A DNA stretch of 64,000 nt from Histidinibacterium lentulum (GCF_003789055.1 NZ_ML119083.1:62001-126000), one strand, 5' to 3'. Positions 36,219-45,215 are shown, counted from the first letter of the stretch. Notes: generated from the letters alone by a model not told the origin. Program-made: numbers and translations.

Positions 36219-37283
36219 TCAGGCGACGCCGTGGGCCGCCGCGATCAGCTCCTGCGTCACCACGTCCTCCACGGCGACGGCCCCCTCCTCCATGGTGCCC
36301 GCCGCGACGTTGAAGGCGAGGCCCTGCTCGAAGACAGCCGGATCGACCCAGAGGAGCCCGTTCTCCGCCGCGTCACCGATGGGCACGAAATCCGCCATCA
36401 GCTTGCTCTCGGCGGTCTGCGCCTCGAGATCGAGCCCGCGCTGGCCGTATTTCTCGACCATCAGCACGGCCATTTCCTCGGGATTCTCCAGATGCCACTG
36501 CCAGCCGCGGATCTCGGCGCGCAGCCAGCGGGTCAGCACGTCGCCGCGTTCGGCAATGGTCTCGTCCGTCGCGGTGATGACGCCGGCATAGCCCGGCACG
36601 CCGAGGTCGTTCATGTAGGCGATGTGGATGTCCACGCCCCGGGTCATCAGCATCACGCCCTGGTTCGTGGCCCAGCCGTAATAGCCGTCCACCTGTCCGG
36701 CGGCGAGCATCCCGGGATCGGTGCCCACGGGCACAAAGGTCACCTCGGAGCTGTCGAGACCCGCGGCGGTCATCAGCGAATCGATCTGCGGCTGAAGACC
36801 GGTAGGCAGGGCGATGGTCTTGCCCGGGAAATCCTCGAGGCTGGTCAGCGGGCTTTCGGCCAGCGACATGATCGCGCCGGGGGCCTTCTGCATGATCGCG
36901 GCGATGGCCTTGATCGGCATGCCGCCGATGCGCGAGCGGATCGTGCCGTCCACATCGGTGTCCGAGGTGTCGGCCTGCCCGGTCGCGATGGCGACATCGG
37001 TGCCGATGGCGTTCGGCCCGCCCGCGAGGAACTCCGCCTCGATGCCCTCTTCCTCGAAATAGCCCTGCTCGATGGCCGCGAAGTGCCCGCCGAACTGGAT
37101 CGACTTGATCCAGCCGAGCTGGTGCGTGACCTTGTCGAGCCCCTGCGCCGACGCAGGACCCGCGCCGCCCAGAAACATCGGGGCGAACCCGACACCCGCC
37201 ATGGCCCCCATGCCGCCAAGAAACCTCCGGCGGCCCGTGATCAGGTAGGGCGTGGCGAGTTTTCCCGTGGAATTGCGCGTCAT
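36219..37283 (-). CDS. ABC transporter substrate-binding protein, NMT1-like, Tat signal
   Basis: Binding protein of 354 residues, exported folded through the Tat route as judged by GRRRFLGGMGAMAGVGF near the N-terminus. The fold matches NMT1/THI5-like proteins: LGWIKSIQFGGHFAAIEQGY and AGGPNAIGTDVAIATGQAD. It parallels the protein at 21503 but is only distantly similar. ATG 37283 follows AGGGAG. It is the first gene of the minus operon, divergent from the alpha/beta hydrolase gene. Confidence 0.9.
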   Translation of the reverse strand: MTRNSTGKLATPYLITGRRRFLGGMGAMAGVGFAPMFLGGAGPASAQGLDKVTHQLGWIKSIQFGGHFAAIEQGYFEEEGIEAEFLAGGPNAIGTDVAIATGQADTSDTDVDGTIRSRIGGMPIKAIAAIMQKAPGAIMSLAESPLTSLEDFPGKTIALPTGLQPQIDSLMTAAGLDSSEVTFVPVGTDPGMLAAGQVDGYYGWATNQGVMLMTRGVDIHIAYMNDLGVPGYAGVITATDETIAERGDVLTRWLRAEIRGWQWHLENPEEMAVLMVEKYGQRGLDLEAQTAESKLMADFVPIGDAAENGLLWVDPAVFEQGLAFNVAAGTMEEGAVAVEDVVTQELIAAAHGVA

Positions 37284-37508
37284 GGTGAGGCTCCCTGGCT
37301 GTGTCCGCTGTCTTGACGGCCAATGATGCGCCCGCCCTTCGCAGGCGCGGCAAGGATTCCGGGCAAGATGTCGCGGCGAGTCCGAGGTTGCCCCTTTCGC
37401 GCGCTGCGCTGCGGCGGCCTGCCGAAAATCCATGCGCTCGCGAATCCGCCTGAGCCATGCCGCGCGCGGGCTTTGACTCGGGCCGTGCCTGCCGGGAGCA
37501 TGAGACAC
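37284..37508. other. Divergent intergenic region (225 bp)
   Basis: This region separates the NMT1-type binding protein (minus) from the alpha/beta hydrolase (plus) and must hold the promoters of both operons. I see no convincing long palindrome or regulator box; a TTGACT at 37473-37478 lacks a matching -10. Confidence 0.5.
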
Positions 37509-38342
37509 ATGAACGTTCTCCGTGATCCGATCGGGCGGAGCATCGTGGATGCCGCCGGCCTGCCGCTGTCCATGCTTGAGGCCGGCCCCGCCGACGGGCC
37601 GGTCGTGGTCCTGATCCATGGTCTGGGCTGGGATGCGCTGAGCCTCTGGCGGGGCACCATTGCCGCGCTGTCTGAGGCCGGCTTTCGCGTTCTCGCCCCC
37701 GACATGCGCGGCGTGGGGGCAACGCCTGCGACGGAGGCGGCCTATTCCATCGACCTCTATGCCGCCGACGTCGTGGCGGCGCTTCAGACCCTCGGCGTGA
37801 CCCGCTTGGCCTTCGCGGGCTTCTCCCTCGGCGCCCCGGTCGCGGCGGCGGCGGCCCTGCGGCATGGCGGGGCCTCGGCGCTCGTCCTCGCCTGCGGCGG
37901 CCTGTCCAGCAGTCCCCAAGCGGAGGCAGGAACCGAGAACATGCTGGCGCGGGTGGCGACGCTCTCCGCCCGGGAGTTCGCCATGGAACAGGCGGAGGCA
38001 ATCTTTCATCCCGCCTGGGCCGAGGCCCATCCCGGGGCCGTCGCCGCCTTCATCGAACGGCGCACGGCGATGGACCAGGACGCGCTCTTCCGCGCCTTCC
38101 GCTCGGCGCGCGGGATCGACCTTCGCGCCTCTGTCGCCGGGCTGGGCGTGCCGGTGCAGGTGATCGCGGCGGCGGAGGACAGCTTCATCACCGTGGAGGC
38201 CCTGCGCGCCATCGCGGACGGCATTCCCGGGGCGCGCTTCGCGGTCCTGCCGGACTGCGGGCACATGGCGCCCGTCGAGCGGCCCGACCTTTTCGAGCCA
38301 CTCCTTGCCGAATTCCTGACCGCCATCGGAGCGCCCGCATGA
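37509..38342 (+). CDS. Alpha/beta hydrolase (3-oxoadipate enol-lactonase-like)
   Basis: Soluble hydrolase of 277 residues with the oxyanion segment LIHGLGWDALS, nucleophile Ser in GFSLGAP, acid in AAEDSF and catalytic His in DCGHMAP. Similarity to enol-lactonases suggests opening of a lactone or ester, but many substrates are possible. I chose ATG 37509 because GGGAG lies ten bases upstream; ATG 37500 is in frame but too close. It overlaps the next gene by ATGA, starting a three-gene operon. Confidence 0.84.
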   Translation: MNVLRDPIGRSIVDAAGLPLSMLEAGPADGPVVVLIHGLGWDALSLWRGTIAALSEAGFRVLAPDMRGVGATPATEAAYSIDLYAADVVAALQTLGVTRLAFAGFSLGAPVAAAAALRHGGASALVLACGGLSSSPQAEAGTENMLARVATLSAREFAMEQAEAIFHPAWAEAHPGAVAAFIERRTAMDQDALFRAFRSARGIDLRASVAGLGVPVQVIAAAEDSFITVEALRAIADGIPGARFAVLPDCGHMAPVERPDLFEPLLAEFLTAIGAPA

Positions 38343-39046
38343 GCCTCGACACGCCGGGAAGGCCCATCGGCCTCGTCACCGGATCGGCACCCTTCGCCGG
38401 GCTGCCCGACAACCCGGCCTCCGATCTCCTGCCGCTCTTCGACGGGCGCGAGATCGGCGGTGTGACCCTGCGCTGTATCCGGACACCGGTCAGCCGCGCG
38501 CGGCTGCCCGCCCTGAACCGTGACCTGGCGGCGGAGCATCGCCCGGTGTTCTGGGTTGCGCTTGGGCTCGCGACGGGCGAGCCCGGCTTCCGCTTCGAGA
38601 CGACGGCGATCAACCGCGTCGATTTCGGCGTGGCCGACAACGAGGGAGACCGGCCCACGGACGGCGGCCCGATCGAGCCGGCCGGCCCCGCCGCAAGGTT
38701 CGCGACATGGGATGCGCGAGCGCTGGCACGGGGGCTGCTGGCCGCGGACCTGCCCGCCACCGTGTCGCACCATGCCGGGACGCATCTGTGCAATCTCAAC
38801 CTCTACTGCCTTCTCGGCGCCATGGCCGCGGCGGGCGTGACCGGCCCAGCCGGCTTCCTGCACCTGCCTTATACGACGGCGCAGGTCGCGCGGTTCCTCC
38901 GCGAGGGGCCCGAGGGGGGCGATGCCGCGCCGATGACGCCGCGCCTGCTGCCCAGCCTGCCGCAAGAGACCCAGGCCGCGGCGCTGGAACTGACGCTGAC
39001 GGCCCTTGCAAAGGCCGCACTGATCACAAAGGAGACCCTCCGATGA
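38339..39046 (+). CDS. Pyroglutamyl-peptidase I-like protein (C15 family)
   Basis: Cysteine peptidase-like protein of 235 residues. All three catalytic residues of Pcp can be matched: Glu in FRFETTAINR, Cys in HHAGTHLCNLN, His in GFLHLPY; the N-terminal APFAGLPDNPAS matches the GPFGG...NPS region. Pcp removes N-terminal pyroglutamate or opens 5-oxoproline-like amides. Divergence from classical Pcp and its place between a lactonase-like hydrolase and an oxygenase suggest a small cyclic amide substrate rather than peptides; that is inference. Confidence 0.75.
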   Translation: MSLDTPGRPIGLVTGSAPFAGLPDNPASDLLPLFDGREIGGVTLRCIRTPVSRARLPALNRDLAAEHRPVFWVALGLATGEPGFRFETTAINRVDFGVADNEGDRPTDGGPIEPAGPAARFATWDARALARGLLAADLPATVSHHAGTHLCNLNLYCLLGAMAAAGVTGPAGFLHLPYTTAQVARFLREGPEGGDAAPMTPRLLPSLPQETQAAALELTLTALAKAALITKETLR

Positions 39047-40047
39047 CCGACCAGAAGTTTCCGAAGGCCTACGAGAAGGCCCGCGATGTCGATATCTCGG
39101 CGATCCCGGTGATCGACTTCGAGGGTTTCCGCGACGGCTCGGAGAGCACCCGCGCCGCCATCGCCGAGAGGATCGCCGCGGCCTGCGAGACGGTGGGCTT
39201 CTTCTATCTCGCCGGGCACGGCGTGCCGCAAAGCCTGATCGACGACACGTTCGGCATGAGCGCGACGTTCTTCGCCCAGCCGTTCGAGGACCGGATGAAG
39301 ACCGGCGCGACGCTCGACTGGTGGCGCGGCTACGTCCCCTCGAAGCTGGAGGGCGAGGGCGGCCAGGTGGGCGGGGCCATCGAGACCTTCCGCACCATGT
39401 TCGAACTGGCGCCCGACGATCCCGACGTGAAGATGGGCAAGCCCATGCACGCGCCGAACCGCTGGCCCGATCATCTGGCGGGCTTCAAGGACACGGTGAC
39501 GGCCTACCAGGAAAGCCAGCTCGACCTGTCAGTGCATCTGGCGAAGGCCTTCGCCATGGGCCTCGACCTGCCGGAGGACTGGTTCGCACCCTATTACAAG
39601 CGCCCGCTGGTGCAGCTGAGCCTCCTGCACTACCGCCCGCCGAAGTCCCAGCGGGAGGAGGACTTCGAGATCGGCGCGGGGGAGCATACGGACACCGGCG
39701 CCTTTACCCTCCTGATGCAGGACGACACCGGGGGGCTCGAGGTGGGGCATCTCGAGAACGAGTGGATCTCGGCGCCGCCCATCGCGGGGACCTATGTCAT
39801 CAACATCGGCGACATGATGATGCGCTGGACCAACGGGCGGTACCGCTCCACGCCGCACCGGGTGGTGAACCGGTCGACGAAGCCGCGCTATTCGATCCCT
39901 TTCTTCGCCAATCCCGATTACGACAGTATCATCGCCCCGCCGCCGCAGCTGGTGGAGCCCGGAACGCCGGTGGCCTTTCCGCCGCTCCATTTCGGCGAGT
40001 ACATGGACGACTTCTACTCCAAGGGCATGGCCTATCTGCGGAAGTGA
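39043..40047 (+). CDS. 2-Oxoglutarate/Fe(II)-dependent oxygenase, isopenicillin-N-synthase-like
   Basis: Non-haem iron oxygenase of 334 residues. The N-terminal DIOX_N region (IPVIDFEGF, VGFFYLAGHGVP) and the iron triad His/Asp in GEHTDTGAF and His in STPHRVVN are present, with the co-substrate Arg in RYSIPFF. The family hydroxylates or desaturates small molecules, including thymine in some fungi. With the amidohydrolase and importer it suggests oxidative attack on a nitrogen compound. ATG 39043 overlaps the previous stop and has AAAGGAG. Confidence 0.86.
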   Translation: MTDQKFPKAYEKARDVDISAIPVIDFEGFRDGSESTRAAIAERIAAACETVGFFYLAGHGVPQSLIDDTFGMSATFFAQPFEDRMKTGATLDWWRGYVPSKLEGEGGQVGGAIETFRTMFELAPDDPDVKMGKPMHAPNRWPDHLAGFKDTVTAYQESQLDLSVHLAKAFAMGLDLPEDWFAPYYKRPLVQLSLLHYRPPKSQREEDFEIGAGEHTDTGAFTLLMQDDTGGLEVGHLENEWISAPPIAGTYVINIGDMMMRWTNGRYRSTPHRVVNRSTKPRYSIPFFANPDYDSIIAPPPQLVEPGTPVAFPPLHFGEYMDDFYSKGMAYLRK

Positions 40048-40051
40048 CGGG

Positions 40052-40077
40052 GGCGCGGGCGTCACTGCGCCCGCGCC
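40052..40077. terminator. Convergent hairpin between oxygenase and MetE-like genes
   Basis: A perfect 10-base stem (GGCGCGGGCG / CGCCCGCGCC) whose loop holds the stop codon of the minus-strand gene. Its position between converging genes suits a two-way terminator, although there are no T-tracts. Confidence 0.45.
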
Positions 40078-41186
40078 GCGCCTTCGGCGAGAGCGGCGAG
40101 TTTCGCATAGGCGATATCGGGATCGACGGCGCCGAAGCCCGCGAAGGTGCCGAAACCGCAGTCGGACCCGGCGATCACCCGCTCGCGGCCCACGATGGCC
40201 GTGAACCGCTCCAGCCTTTGCGCGACGAGGTCGGGATGCTCGACGAAGTTCGTCGTCGTGTCGACGACGCCGGGCACCAGCACCTTGTCCTCGGGGATAT
40301 CCGCCTTGCGGTCGCGGAACACCGTCCATTCATGGCCGTGGCGGGGGTTTGACGTCTCGAACAGCACATAGCGCGCGCGGGCGGACATGAGCGTGTCGAA
40401 CATCTGCGCCATCGGGATATCGCAGATATGGGGCCCCTCGTAGTTGCCCCAGCAGATGTGAATGCGGATCCTTTCCTCAGGCAATCCCTCCAGCGCGTGA
40501 TTCAGCGCCTCCACATGCTGGCCCGCAATCCTTACGAAGTCCTTGTCGGAGAGATCCGCGAAGAGCATGTGTCGCGACAAGGCCAGATCGGGGCAGTCGA
40601 GTTGAAGGTCGAGACCGGCCTCGACGATCGTGCGGTACTCGTCGCGCATCGCATCCGCGAGGGCGGCGAGATAGGCCTCGCGCGTGGGATAATGGGCGTT
40701 CTGCAGGAAGAGCGAGATCACCCCCGGCGAGGCCGCGTTCATGAAGCCGTGCGCGATCCCGTGCGCCTCCATCGCGGTCTTTAGGTTGACGATGTCCTTT
40801 TGCAGTTCGCCCTGTCCCCTCGATGTCACTTCGCCCACGCACATCGGGCGGGCGAAGCGGGGGGAGCCGTCGTCGCGGGACAAGCGTTTGAGATAATTCG
40901 GGAAAAGGCTCAGGTCGGCTGGCGTGTTCCGGGGACTGTCACCGCCGAAGCCGGTGTAGCGGTCCTTCACATAGGTGGCGTAGCTGATCTTCGAGGTCTC
41001 GCCGTCGGAGACGATGTCGACGCCTGCAAGCCTTTGACGTCGGACGGTTTCCATCACCGCCTCGGCGATGGTCGCGTCGAACTCCGACGCGTCCGCGGGC
41101 TCTCCGCGTTCGCGGGCGAAGAGGGCATCGACCACCCGCTGGCTGCGGGGGAGGCTGCCGACGTGGGTGGTTGCGATGGGGGTCAT
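40062..41186 (-). CDS. Cobalamin-independent methionine synthase II family protein (MetE C-terminal-like)
   Basis: 374-residue protein matching the catalytic half of MetE: TTHVGSLPRS at the N-terminus, DGE in VDIVSDGETSK, and zinc-ligand-type residues in IHICWGNYEGPH and AGSDCGFGTF. It lacks the N-terminal half of true MetE, as in many stand-alone homologues whose methyl donor is not folate. It may demethylate or cleave a small molecule. ATG 41186 follows AGAGG. It faces the preceding plus operon. Confidence 0.82.
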   Translation of the reverse strand: MTPIATTHVGSLPRSQRVVDALFARERGEPADASEFDATIAEAVMETVRRQRLAGVDIVSDGETSKISYATYVKDRYTGFGGDSPRNTPADLSLFPNYLKRLSRDDGSPRFARPMCVGEVTSRGQGELQKDIVNLKTAMEAHGIAHGFMNAASPGVISLFLQNAHYPTREAYLAALADAMRDEYRTIVEAGLDLQLDCPDLALSRHMLFADLSDKDFVRIAGQHVEALNHALEGLPEERIRIHICWGNYEGPHICDIPMAQMFDTLMSARARYVLFETSNPRHGHEWTVFRDRKADIPEDKVLVPGVVDTTTNFVEHPDLVAQRLERFTAIVGRERVIAGSDCGFGTFAGFGAVDPDIAYAKLAALAEGAARAQ

Positions 41187-41310
41187 TTGAGGCCTCTGCG
41201 ATGTGATGCAAGCCGTGCACGGAGCGTGCACCGGACCGGCACCGCCGGAAACGGACCCTCCGCGATCCGGCGGCGCGCGTCGAGGCCATCGCCGGGAAAG
41301 ACCGGCTCTC

Positions 41311-42333
41311 TCACCTGCTCCAGCCCGCAGGAACCCGGGCGGAGCCGCGCACCCTGAGATCGGCGGAAATGGCGATGCGGCGGGGTTCGTCGCACGCCTG
41401 CTCGATCTGGTCGATCAGGATCGCGACGGTTTCCGCGACCATGCGGGTCGCGGCCTGACGGACGGTGGTGAGATCGTAGGCGGGCCAGGCGGCGGGGGGC
41501 ACGTCGTCATAGCCCACGACGGACACGTCACCGGGCACCGACAGCCCCAGTTCGTGGCGCAGCACGTCCATGACGCCGAAAGCCATGTGGTCGTTGGCGA
41601 CGAAGACGGCGTCGGGCCGGTCGGGCCCGGCAAAGAGAACGCGCGCGGCGGTGCGGGCGGTCTCGAGGCGAAACTCTCCGGCTGCGCGGGAATGGAGCGC
41701 GGCGCCGCCACGCGCGAGGCCCGCGAGAAAGCCGAACTCGCGGTCGCGTTGGGTGGAGGCGCCCTCCCAACCGGCGATGTAGGCGATACGGCCGTGGCCC
41801 CCGGCGAGCAGGAACTCTGCCACCCGGCGCCCGCCCGCGACGTTGTCGGAGGTAACCGCCGAGAGCGAGGGATCGTCCTGGCTCCGGTTGAAGAGAACCA
41901 CAGGCACGCCCGCCGCGCGGCATCGGGCCGACAGTTCCGACCCCAGCCCGGCGGAGGCGGCGACGATACCGTCGACCTGATGGTCGAGGATGCGCTCCAC
42001 GATGTCGTCCACGTTCTCGGCGGTCTGGGAGGCCATGAACAACAGGACGTGATAGCCGCGGTCCTGAAGCAGCTTCGACAGCTTCTCCAGCGCCTCCGGG
42101 TAGAAGTAGTTGTCGAGATAGGCGACCACGAGGCCGATGATGCGGCTGCGCCCCGAGGCCATGGTCCGGGCGATGACATTCGGACGGTAACCCAGTTCCG
42201 CCGCGGCCTTGCGCACCTTCTGCACGGTCCGGGGCGAGGCGGAGGCCCCGGGGGTGAACACGCGGCTCACGGCGGACTGGGACACGCCGGCGCGCGCCGC
42301 CACGTCCGCCGAGGTGATCTTGCGCCCCCGCAT
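41311..42333 (-). CDS. LacI family transcriptional regulator
   Basis: Repressor of 340 residues: helix-turn-helix ITSADVAARAGVSQSAVSRV, hinge RPNVIARTMASGRS, then a periplasmic-binding-like domain (IIGLVVAYLDNYFYPEALE, FVANDHMAFGVMDVL, VVGYDDVPPAAW). It is the last gene after the HisD-like and SDR genes, overlapping the SDR stop by one base, and probably binds the palindromes at 44470-44485 and 44549-44564 in front of that operon. Confidence 0.92.
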   Translation of the reverse strand: MRGRKITSADVAARAGVSQSAVSRVFTPGASASPRTVQKVRKAAAELGYRPNVIARTMASGRSRIIGLVVAYLDNYFYPEALEKLSKLLQDRGYHVLLFMASQTAENVDDIVERILDHQVDGIVAASAGLGSELSARCRAAGVPVVLFNRSQDDPSLSAVTSDNVAGGRRVAEFLLAGGHGRIAYIAGWEGASTQRDREFGFLAGLARGGAALHSRAAGEFRLETARTAARVLFAGPDRPDAVFVANDHMAFGVMDVLRHELGLSVPGDVSVVGYDDVPPAAWPAYDLTTVRQAATRMVAETVAILIDQIEQACDEPRRIAISADLRVRGSARVPAGWSR

Positions 42334-43100
42334 CAGTCGGCGGTCCAGCCTCCGTCCACCAGGATCGCCGTGCCGGTGACCAGAGAGGAGGCCGGGGAGG
42401 CGAGGTAGAGCACGGCGCCCATGATGTCCTCCGTCTCTCCCACCCGGCCCAGCTTGATCTTCTGCATCAGCCAGTCGCGTTTCGCGGGATCGTCGAATGT
42501 CGCCTGGGTGAAGGAGGTGAGGATGAAGGTCGGGCAGACCGTGTTGATGCGGATGCCCTGCGGGCCGAATTCCAGCGCCATCGCCTTGGTGAAGCCTTCG
42601 ACGGCGAATTTCGACGCGCAGTAGACGGCGCGGTCGAGACCGCCGACATGGCCCATCTGGCTGGAGATGTTGATGAGCGATCCGGGCTTTCCGGCGGCGA
42701 TCAGCCCCCTGGCCACGGCCTGCGTCAGGAAATAGGCGCCGCGCAGGTTCACGCCCATGACGGTGTCGAAATCCTCGGGCGTCGTCTCGGTCGCCTTGGT
42801 GTGCTTCGCCACCCCGGCGGAATTCACGAGAATGTCGAACGGGCCGTGGTCCGCCACGGTGGCGGCGGTCGCCTCCACATCGGCGACGTCGAGCCGGAGG
42901 GCGGCTGCCTTCCAACCGCGGGCGGTCATTTCTCCTGTAATTTCTTCCAGCGCCTCGATGCGCCGGGCCGCCAGCGTCACCTCGGCCCCGGCCTCGGCCA
43001 GCGCGGTGGCGCAGGCAAGTCCGATGCCCGACGAGGCGCCCGCGACCAGCGCGCGCTGACCGTCGAGCCGGAAGGACGGGGGATTGGGCAGGGTCACCAT
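42333..43100 (-). CDS. SDR family oxidoreductase
   Basis: Short-chain dehydrogenase of 255 residues with AGASSGIG (cofactor), NSAGVAK, NISSQMGHVGG (catalytic Ser), YCASK (Tyr/Lys) and the C-terminal LVDGGWTAD. All active-site residues are present. It starts one base after the HisD-like gene with a GGAG site. The pair suggests two sequential alcohol oxidations of a polyol-like compound. Confidence 0.88.
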   Translation of the reverse strand: MVTLPNPPSFRLDGQRALVAGASSGIGLACATALAEAGAEVTLAARRIEALEEITGEMTARGWKAAALRLDVADVEATAATVADHGPFDILVNSAGVAKHTKATETTPEDFDTVMGVNLRGAYFLTQAVARGLIAAGKPGSLINISSQMGHVGGLDRAVYCASKFAVEGFTKAMALEFGPQGIRINTVCPTFILTSFTQATFDDPAKRDWLMQKIKLGRVGETEDIMGAVLYLASPASSLVTGTAILVDGGWTAD

Positions 43101-43101
43101 G

Positions 43102-44430
43102 TTACTCCGCCGCCTCCCGCGGGGCCGCGCCCTCGCCGTAGGGGACGTTGCGCCCCCCGTAGCGGCGCACGCGGATGTTGCATTGTTCGGCATGGCCCAC
43201 GAATCCCTCGAGCATGCAGAGCCGCGAGCCGTACTCGCCCACCATGGCGGCGGCCTCGTCGGTCAGCACGCGCTGGTAGGAGTGGGTTTTCAGGAACTTG
43301 CCCACCCAGAGCCCGCCGGTATAGCGGCCGGCCTTCTTCGTCGGCAGGGTGTGGTTCGTGCCGATCACCTTGTCGCCGTTGGCCACGTTGGTGCGGGGGC
43401 CGAGGAACAGCGCACCGTAACTGTGCATGTGATCAAGAAACCAGTCGTCCTGGTCCGTCATGACCTGCACATGTTCATATGCCATGTCGTTGGCGGTCTC
43501 GAGCATCTCCTCGTAGCTGTCGCAGAGGATCACGTCCCCGTAGTCGCGCCACGACACGGAGGCGGTCTCGGCGGTGGGCAGGATCTGCAGGAGGCGGTCC
43601 ACCTCGGCGAGCGTCTCCTCGGCCAGCTTGCGGGAGTTGGTGATCAGGCAGGCGGGGGAATTGTAGCCGTGCTCAGCCTGGCCGAGGAGGTCGGTGGCGC
43701 ACATCTCGGCGTCCACGGTGTCGTCGGCGATCAGCATGGTTTCCGTCGGGCCGGCGAAAAGGTCGATGCCCACGCGGCCGTAGAGCTGGCGCTTCGCCTC
43801 GGCGACGAAGGCATTCCCGGGGCCGACGAGCATGTGCACGGGCTCGAGGCTCTCCGTGCCCAGCGCCATGGCGCCCACGGCCTGGATACCGCCGAGGCAC
43901 AGGATCTCGTGCGCGCCGCCCATGTGCATGGCGGCGACGATGGCGGGATGGGGCGCGCCCTTGACCGGCGGGGCGGAGGCCACGATGCGCGGCACGCCGG
44001 CCACCGAGGCAGTCAACACCGACATGTGGGCGGAAGCGACCATCGGGAACTTGCCGCCGGGGACGTAGCAGCCCACCGACTGCACCGGGATGTTCCTGTG
44101 GCCCAGGATGACGCCCGGCAGCGTCTCGACCTCGATATCCGTCATCGAGGCGCGCTGCGCCTCGGCGAAGGTGCGGATCTGGTCCTGGGCGAACCGGATG
44201 TCGGCCATCTCCCTGTCGGAGACCTTCTGCATCGCGGCCTCGATCTCCGAGGACGTCAGGCGAAAGGCCTCGGGAGAATAGCCGTCGAACTTCTCGCTGA
44301 GCTCGCGCACGGCGGCGTCGCCTCGGGTCTCGATGTCGGCGAGGATGCCCTCGACGGTCGCGCGGACCTTCGCGTCGTCCTCGGCGCGTTCGGTCTCGGG
44401 TTTGCCCTGTTTCAGGCGCTCGATCGGCAT
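43102..44430 (-). CDS. Histidinol-dehydrogenase family protein (possible sulfopropanediol dehydrogenase HpsN-like)
   Basis: NAD-dependent zinc dehydrogenase of 442 residues homologous to His[48 protein letters not shown] and [12 protein letters not shown]. It has no histidine genes around it but an SDR and a LacI regulator, the arrangement of catabolic HisD homologues such as HpsN, which oxidises dihydroxypropanesulfonate. The HpsN assignment is a suggestion only; another vicinal diol is possible. ATG 44430 has an AAGGAGG site. Confidence 0.82.
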   Translation of the reverse strand: MPIERLKQGKPETERAEDDAKVRATVEGILADIETRGDAAVRELSEKFDGYSPEAFRLTSSEIEAAMQKVSDREMADIRFAQDQIRTFAEAQRASMTDIEVETLPGVILGHRNIPVQSVGCYVPGGKFPMVASAHMSVLTASVAGVPRIVASAPPVKGAPHPAIVAAMHMGGAHEILCLGGIQAVGAMALGTESLEPVHMLVGPGNAFVAEAKRQLYGRVGIDLFAGPTETMLIADDTVDAEMCATDLLGQAEHGYNSPACLITNSRKLAEETLAEVDRLLQILPTAETASVSWRDYGDVILCDSYEEMLETANDMAYEHVQVMTDQDDWFLDHMHSYGALFLGPRTNVANGDKVIGTNHTLPTKKAGRYTGGLWVGKFLKTHSYQRVLTDEAAAMVGEYGSRLCMLEGFVGHAEQCNIRVRRYGGRNVPYGEGAAPREAAE

Positions 44431-44469
44431 GTGTGGTTCCTCCTTGCGGTTCGCGTCGGGCGACCCGCT

Positions 44470-44485
44470 TTGCATACGAATGCAA
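44470..44485. promoter_or_regulatory. LacI-type operator O1
   Basis: TTGCATACGAATGCAA matches itself in 7 of 8 pairs around a central CG, the hallmark of LacI-family operators, 40 bases before the HisD-like start. Confidence 0.65.
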
Positions 44486-44548
44486 GGCCGGACCCTATCC
44501 GCAGACAGGGGCAATCGGCAAGGACAACATCGGTCCAGGCCCGATGGA

Positions 44549-44564
44549 TTGCACGCGCTTGCAG
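44549..44564. promoter_or_regulatory. LacI-type operator O2 (weaker)
   Basis: TTGCACGCGCTTGCAG repeats the TTGCA...TGCA half sites around a central CG with two mismatched pairs, centred 79 bases from O1. Spacing would allow DNA looping by a tetrameric or paired repressor. Confidence 0.4.
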
Positions 44565-44692
44565 ACATCCGGCACAGCCCTGCGGGCAAAGAAGGCTGGA
44601 CCCGGACCGCGCACACGGCACATCCTGTCCGAAGCTATGTCCCTCTCTCGAGCGGAATGCATGATGCGGAGACCTGTCCCGGACCGGCGGCC

Positions 44693-45172
44693 ATGACCCG
44701 GGCGTTTCTCTTCGAGACGCGGATCGTTCCGGAGTGGATCGACTACAATGGCCACATGCGGGACGCCTACTTCAACCTCGTCTTCAGCCTCGCGGTGGAT
44801 GCGCTGCAGGACGAGGTGGGTCTGGGGGAGGCCTACCGAAGGGAAACCGGCTGCACGATCTACCTGCTCGAGGGGCATGTGACCTTTCTGAGGGAGATGA
44901 AGGAGGGTGCGGTCGCGAGGGTCGAGACCCGCGTCATCGGCCTCGATTCGAAGCGGTTTCACCTTCACGCGCAGATGTGGGCGGGGGAGAGGCTTGCCGC
45001 GGTGGGCGAGTTCATGGAGCTGAACGTCCGTCAGACGCCGGAGCCGCGTGCAGCGCCGATGCCCGACGGGCCGCTCGCCAGGCTGGAGGACGCGCTGGTG
45101 CCGCAGGCGGAGGTGGCCGCCCTGCCGCACCGGGCGCGGGCCATGGGGCTGGAGGCCCGATCGGCGGGCTGA
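44693..45172 (+). CDS. Acyl-CoA thioesterase, betainyl-CoA thioesterase-like
   Basis: Hot-dog-fold thioesterase of 159 residues. The active-site region VPEWIDYNGHMRDAYFNLVF with the conserved Asp/Asn/His and the VDALQDEVG segment resembles CdhB and the thioesterase domain fused to carnitine 3-dehydrogenase, which release betaine from betainyl-CoA. The other carnitine genes are not in this window, so the gene stands alone. ATG 44693. Function by family only. Confidence 0.75.
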   Translation: MTRAFLFETRIVPEWIDYNGHMRDAYFNLVFSLAVDALQDEVGLGEAYRRETGCTIYLLEGHVTFLREMKEGAVARVETRVIGLDSKRFHLHAQMWAGERLAAVGEFMELNVRQTPEPRAAPMPDGPLARLEDALVPQAEVAALPHRARAMGLEARSAG

Positions 45173-45215
45173 GACCGGCCCCCGGACGCCCCAATCCGGC
45201 ACGGCGAGAAACGTC

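Noticed and set aside
43102-44430. Assignment as histidinol dehydrogenase of histidine synthesis
   Set aside because: Neighbours are an SDR and a LacI repressor, with no other his genes; a catabolic HisD homologue fits better.
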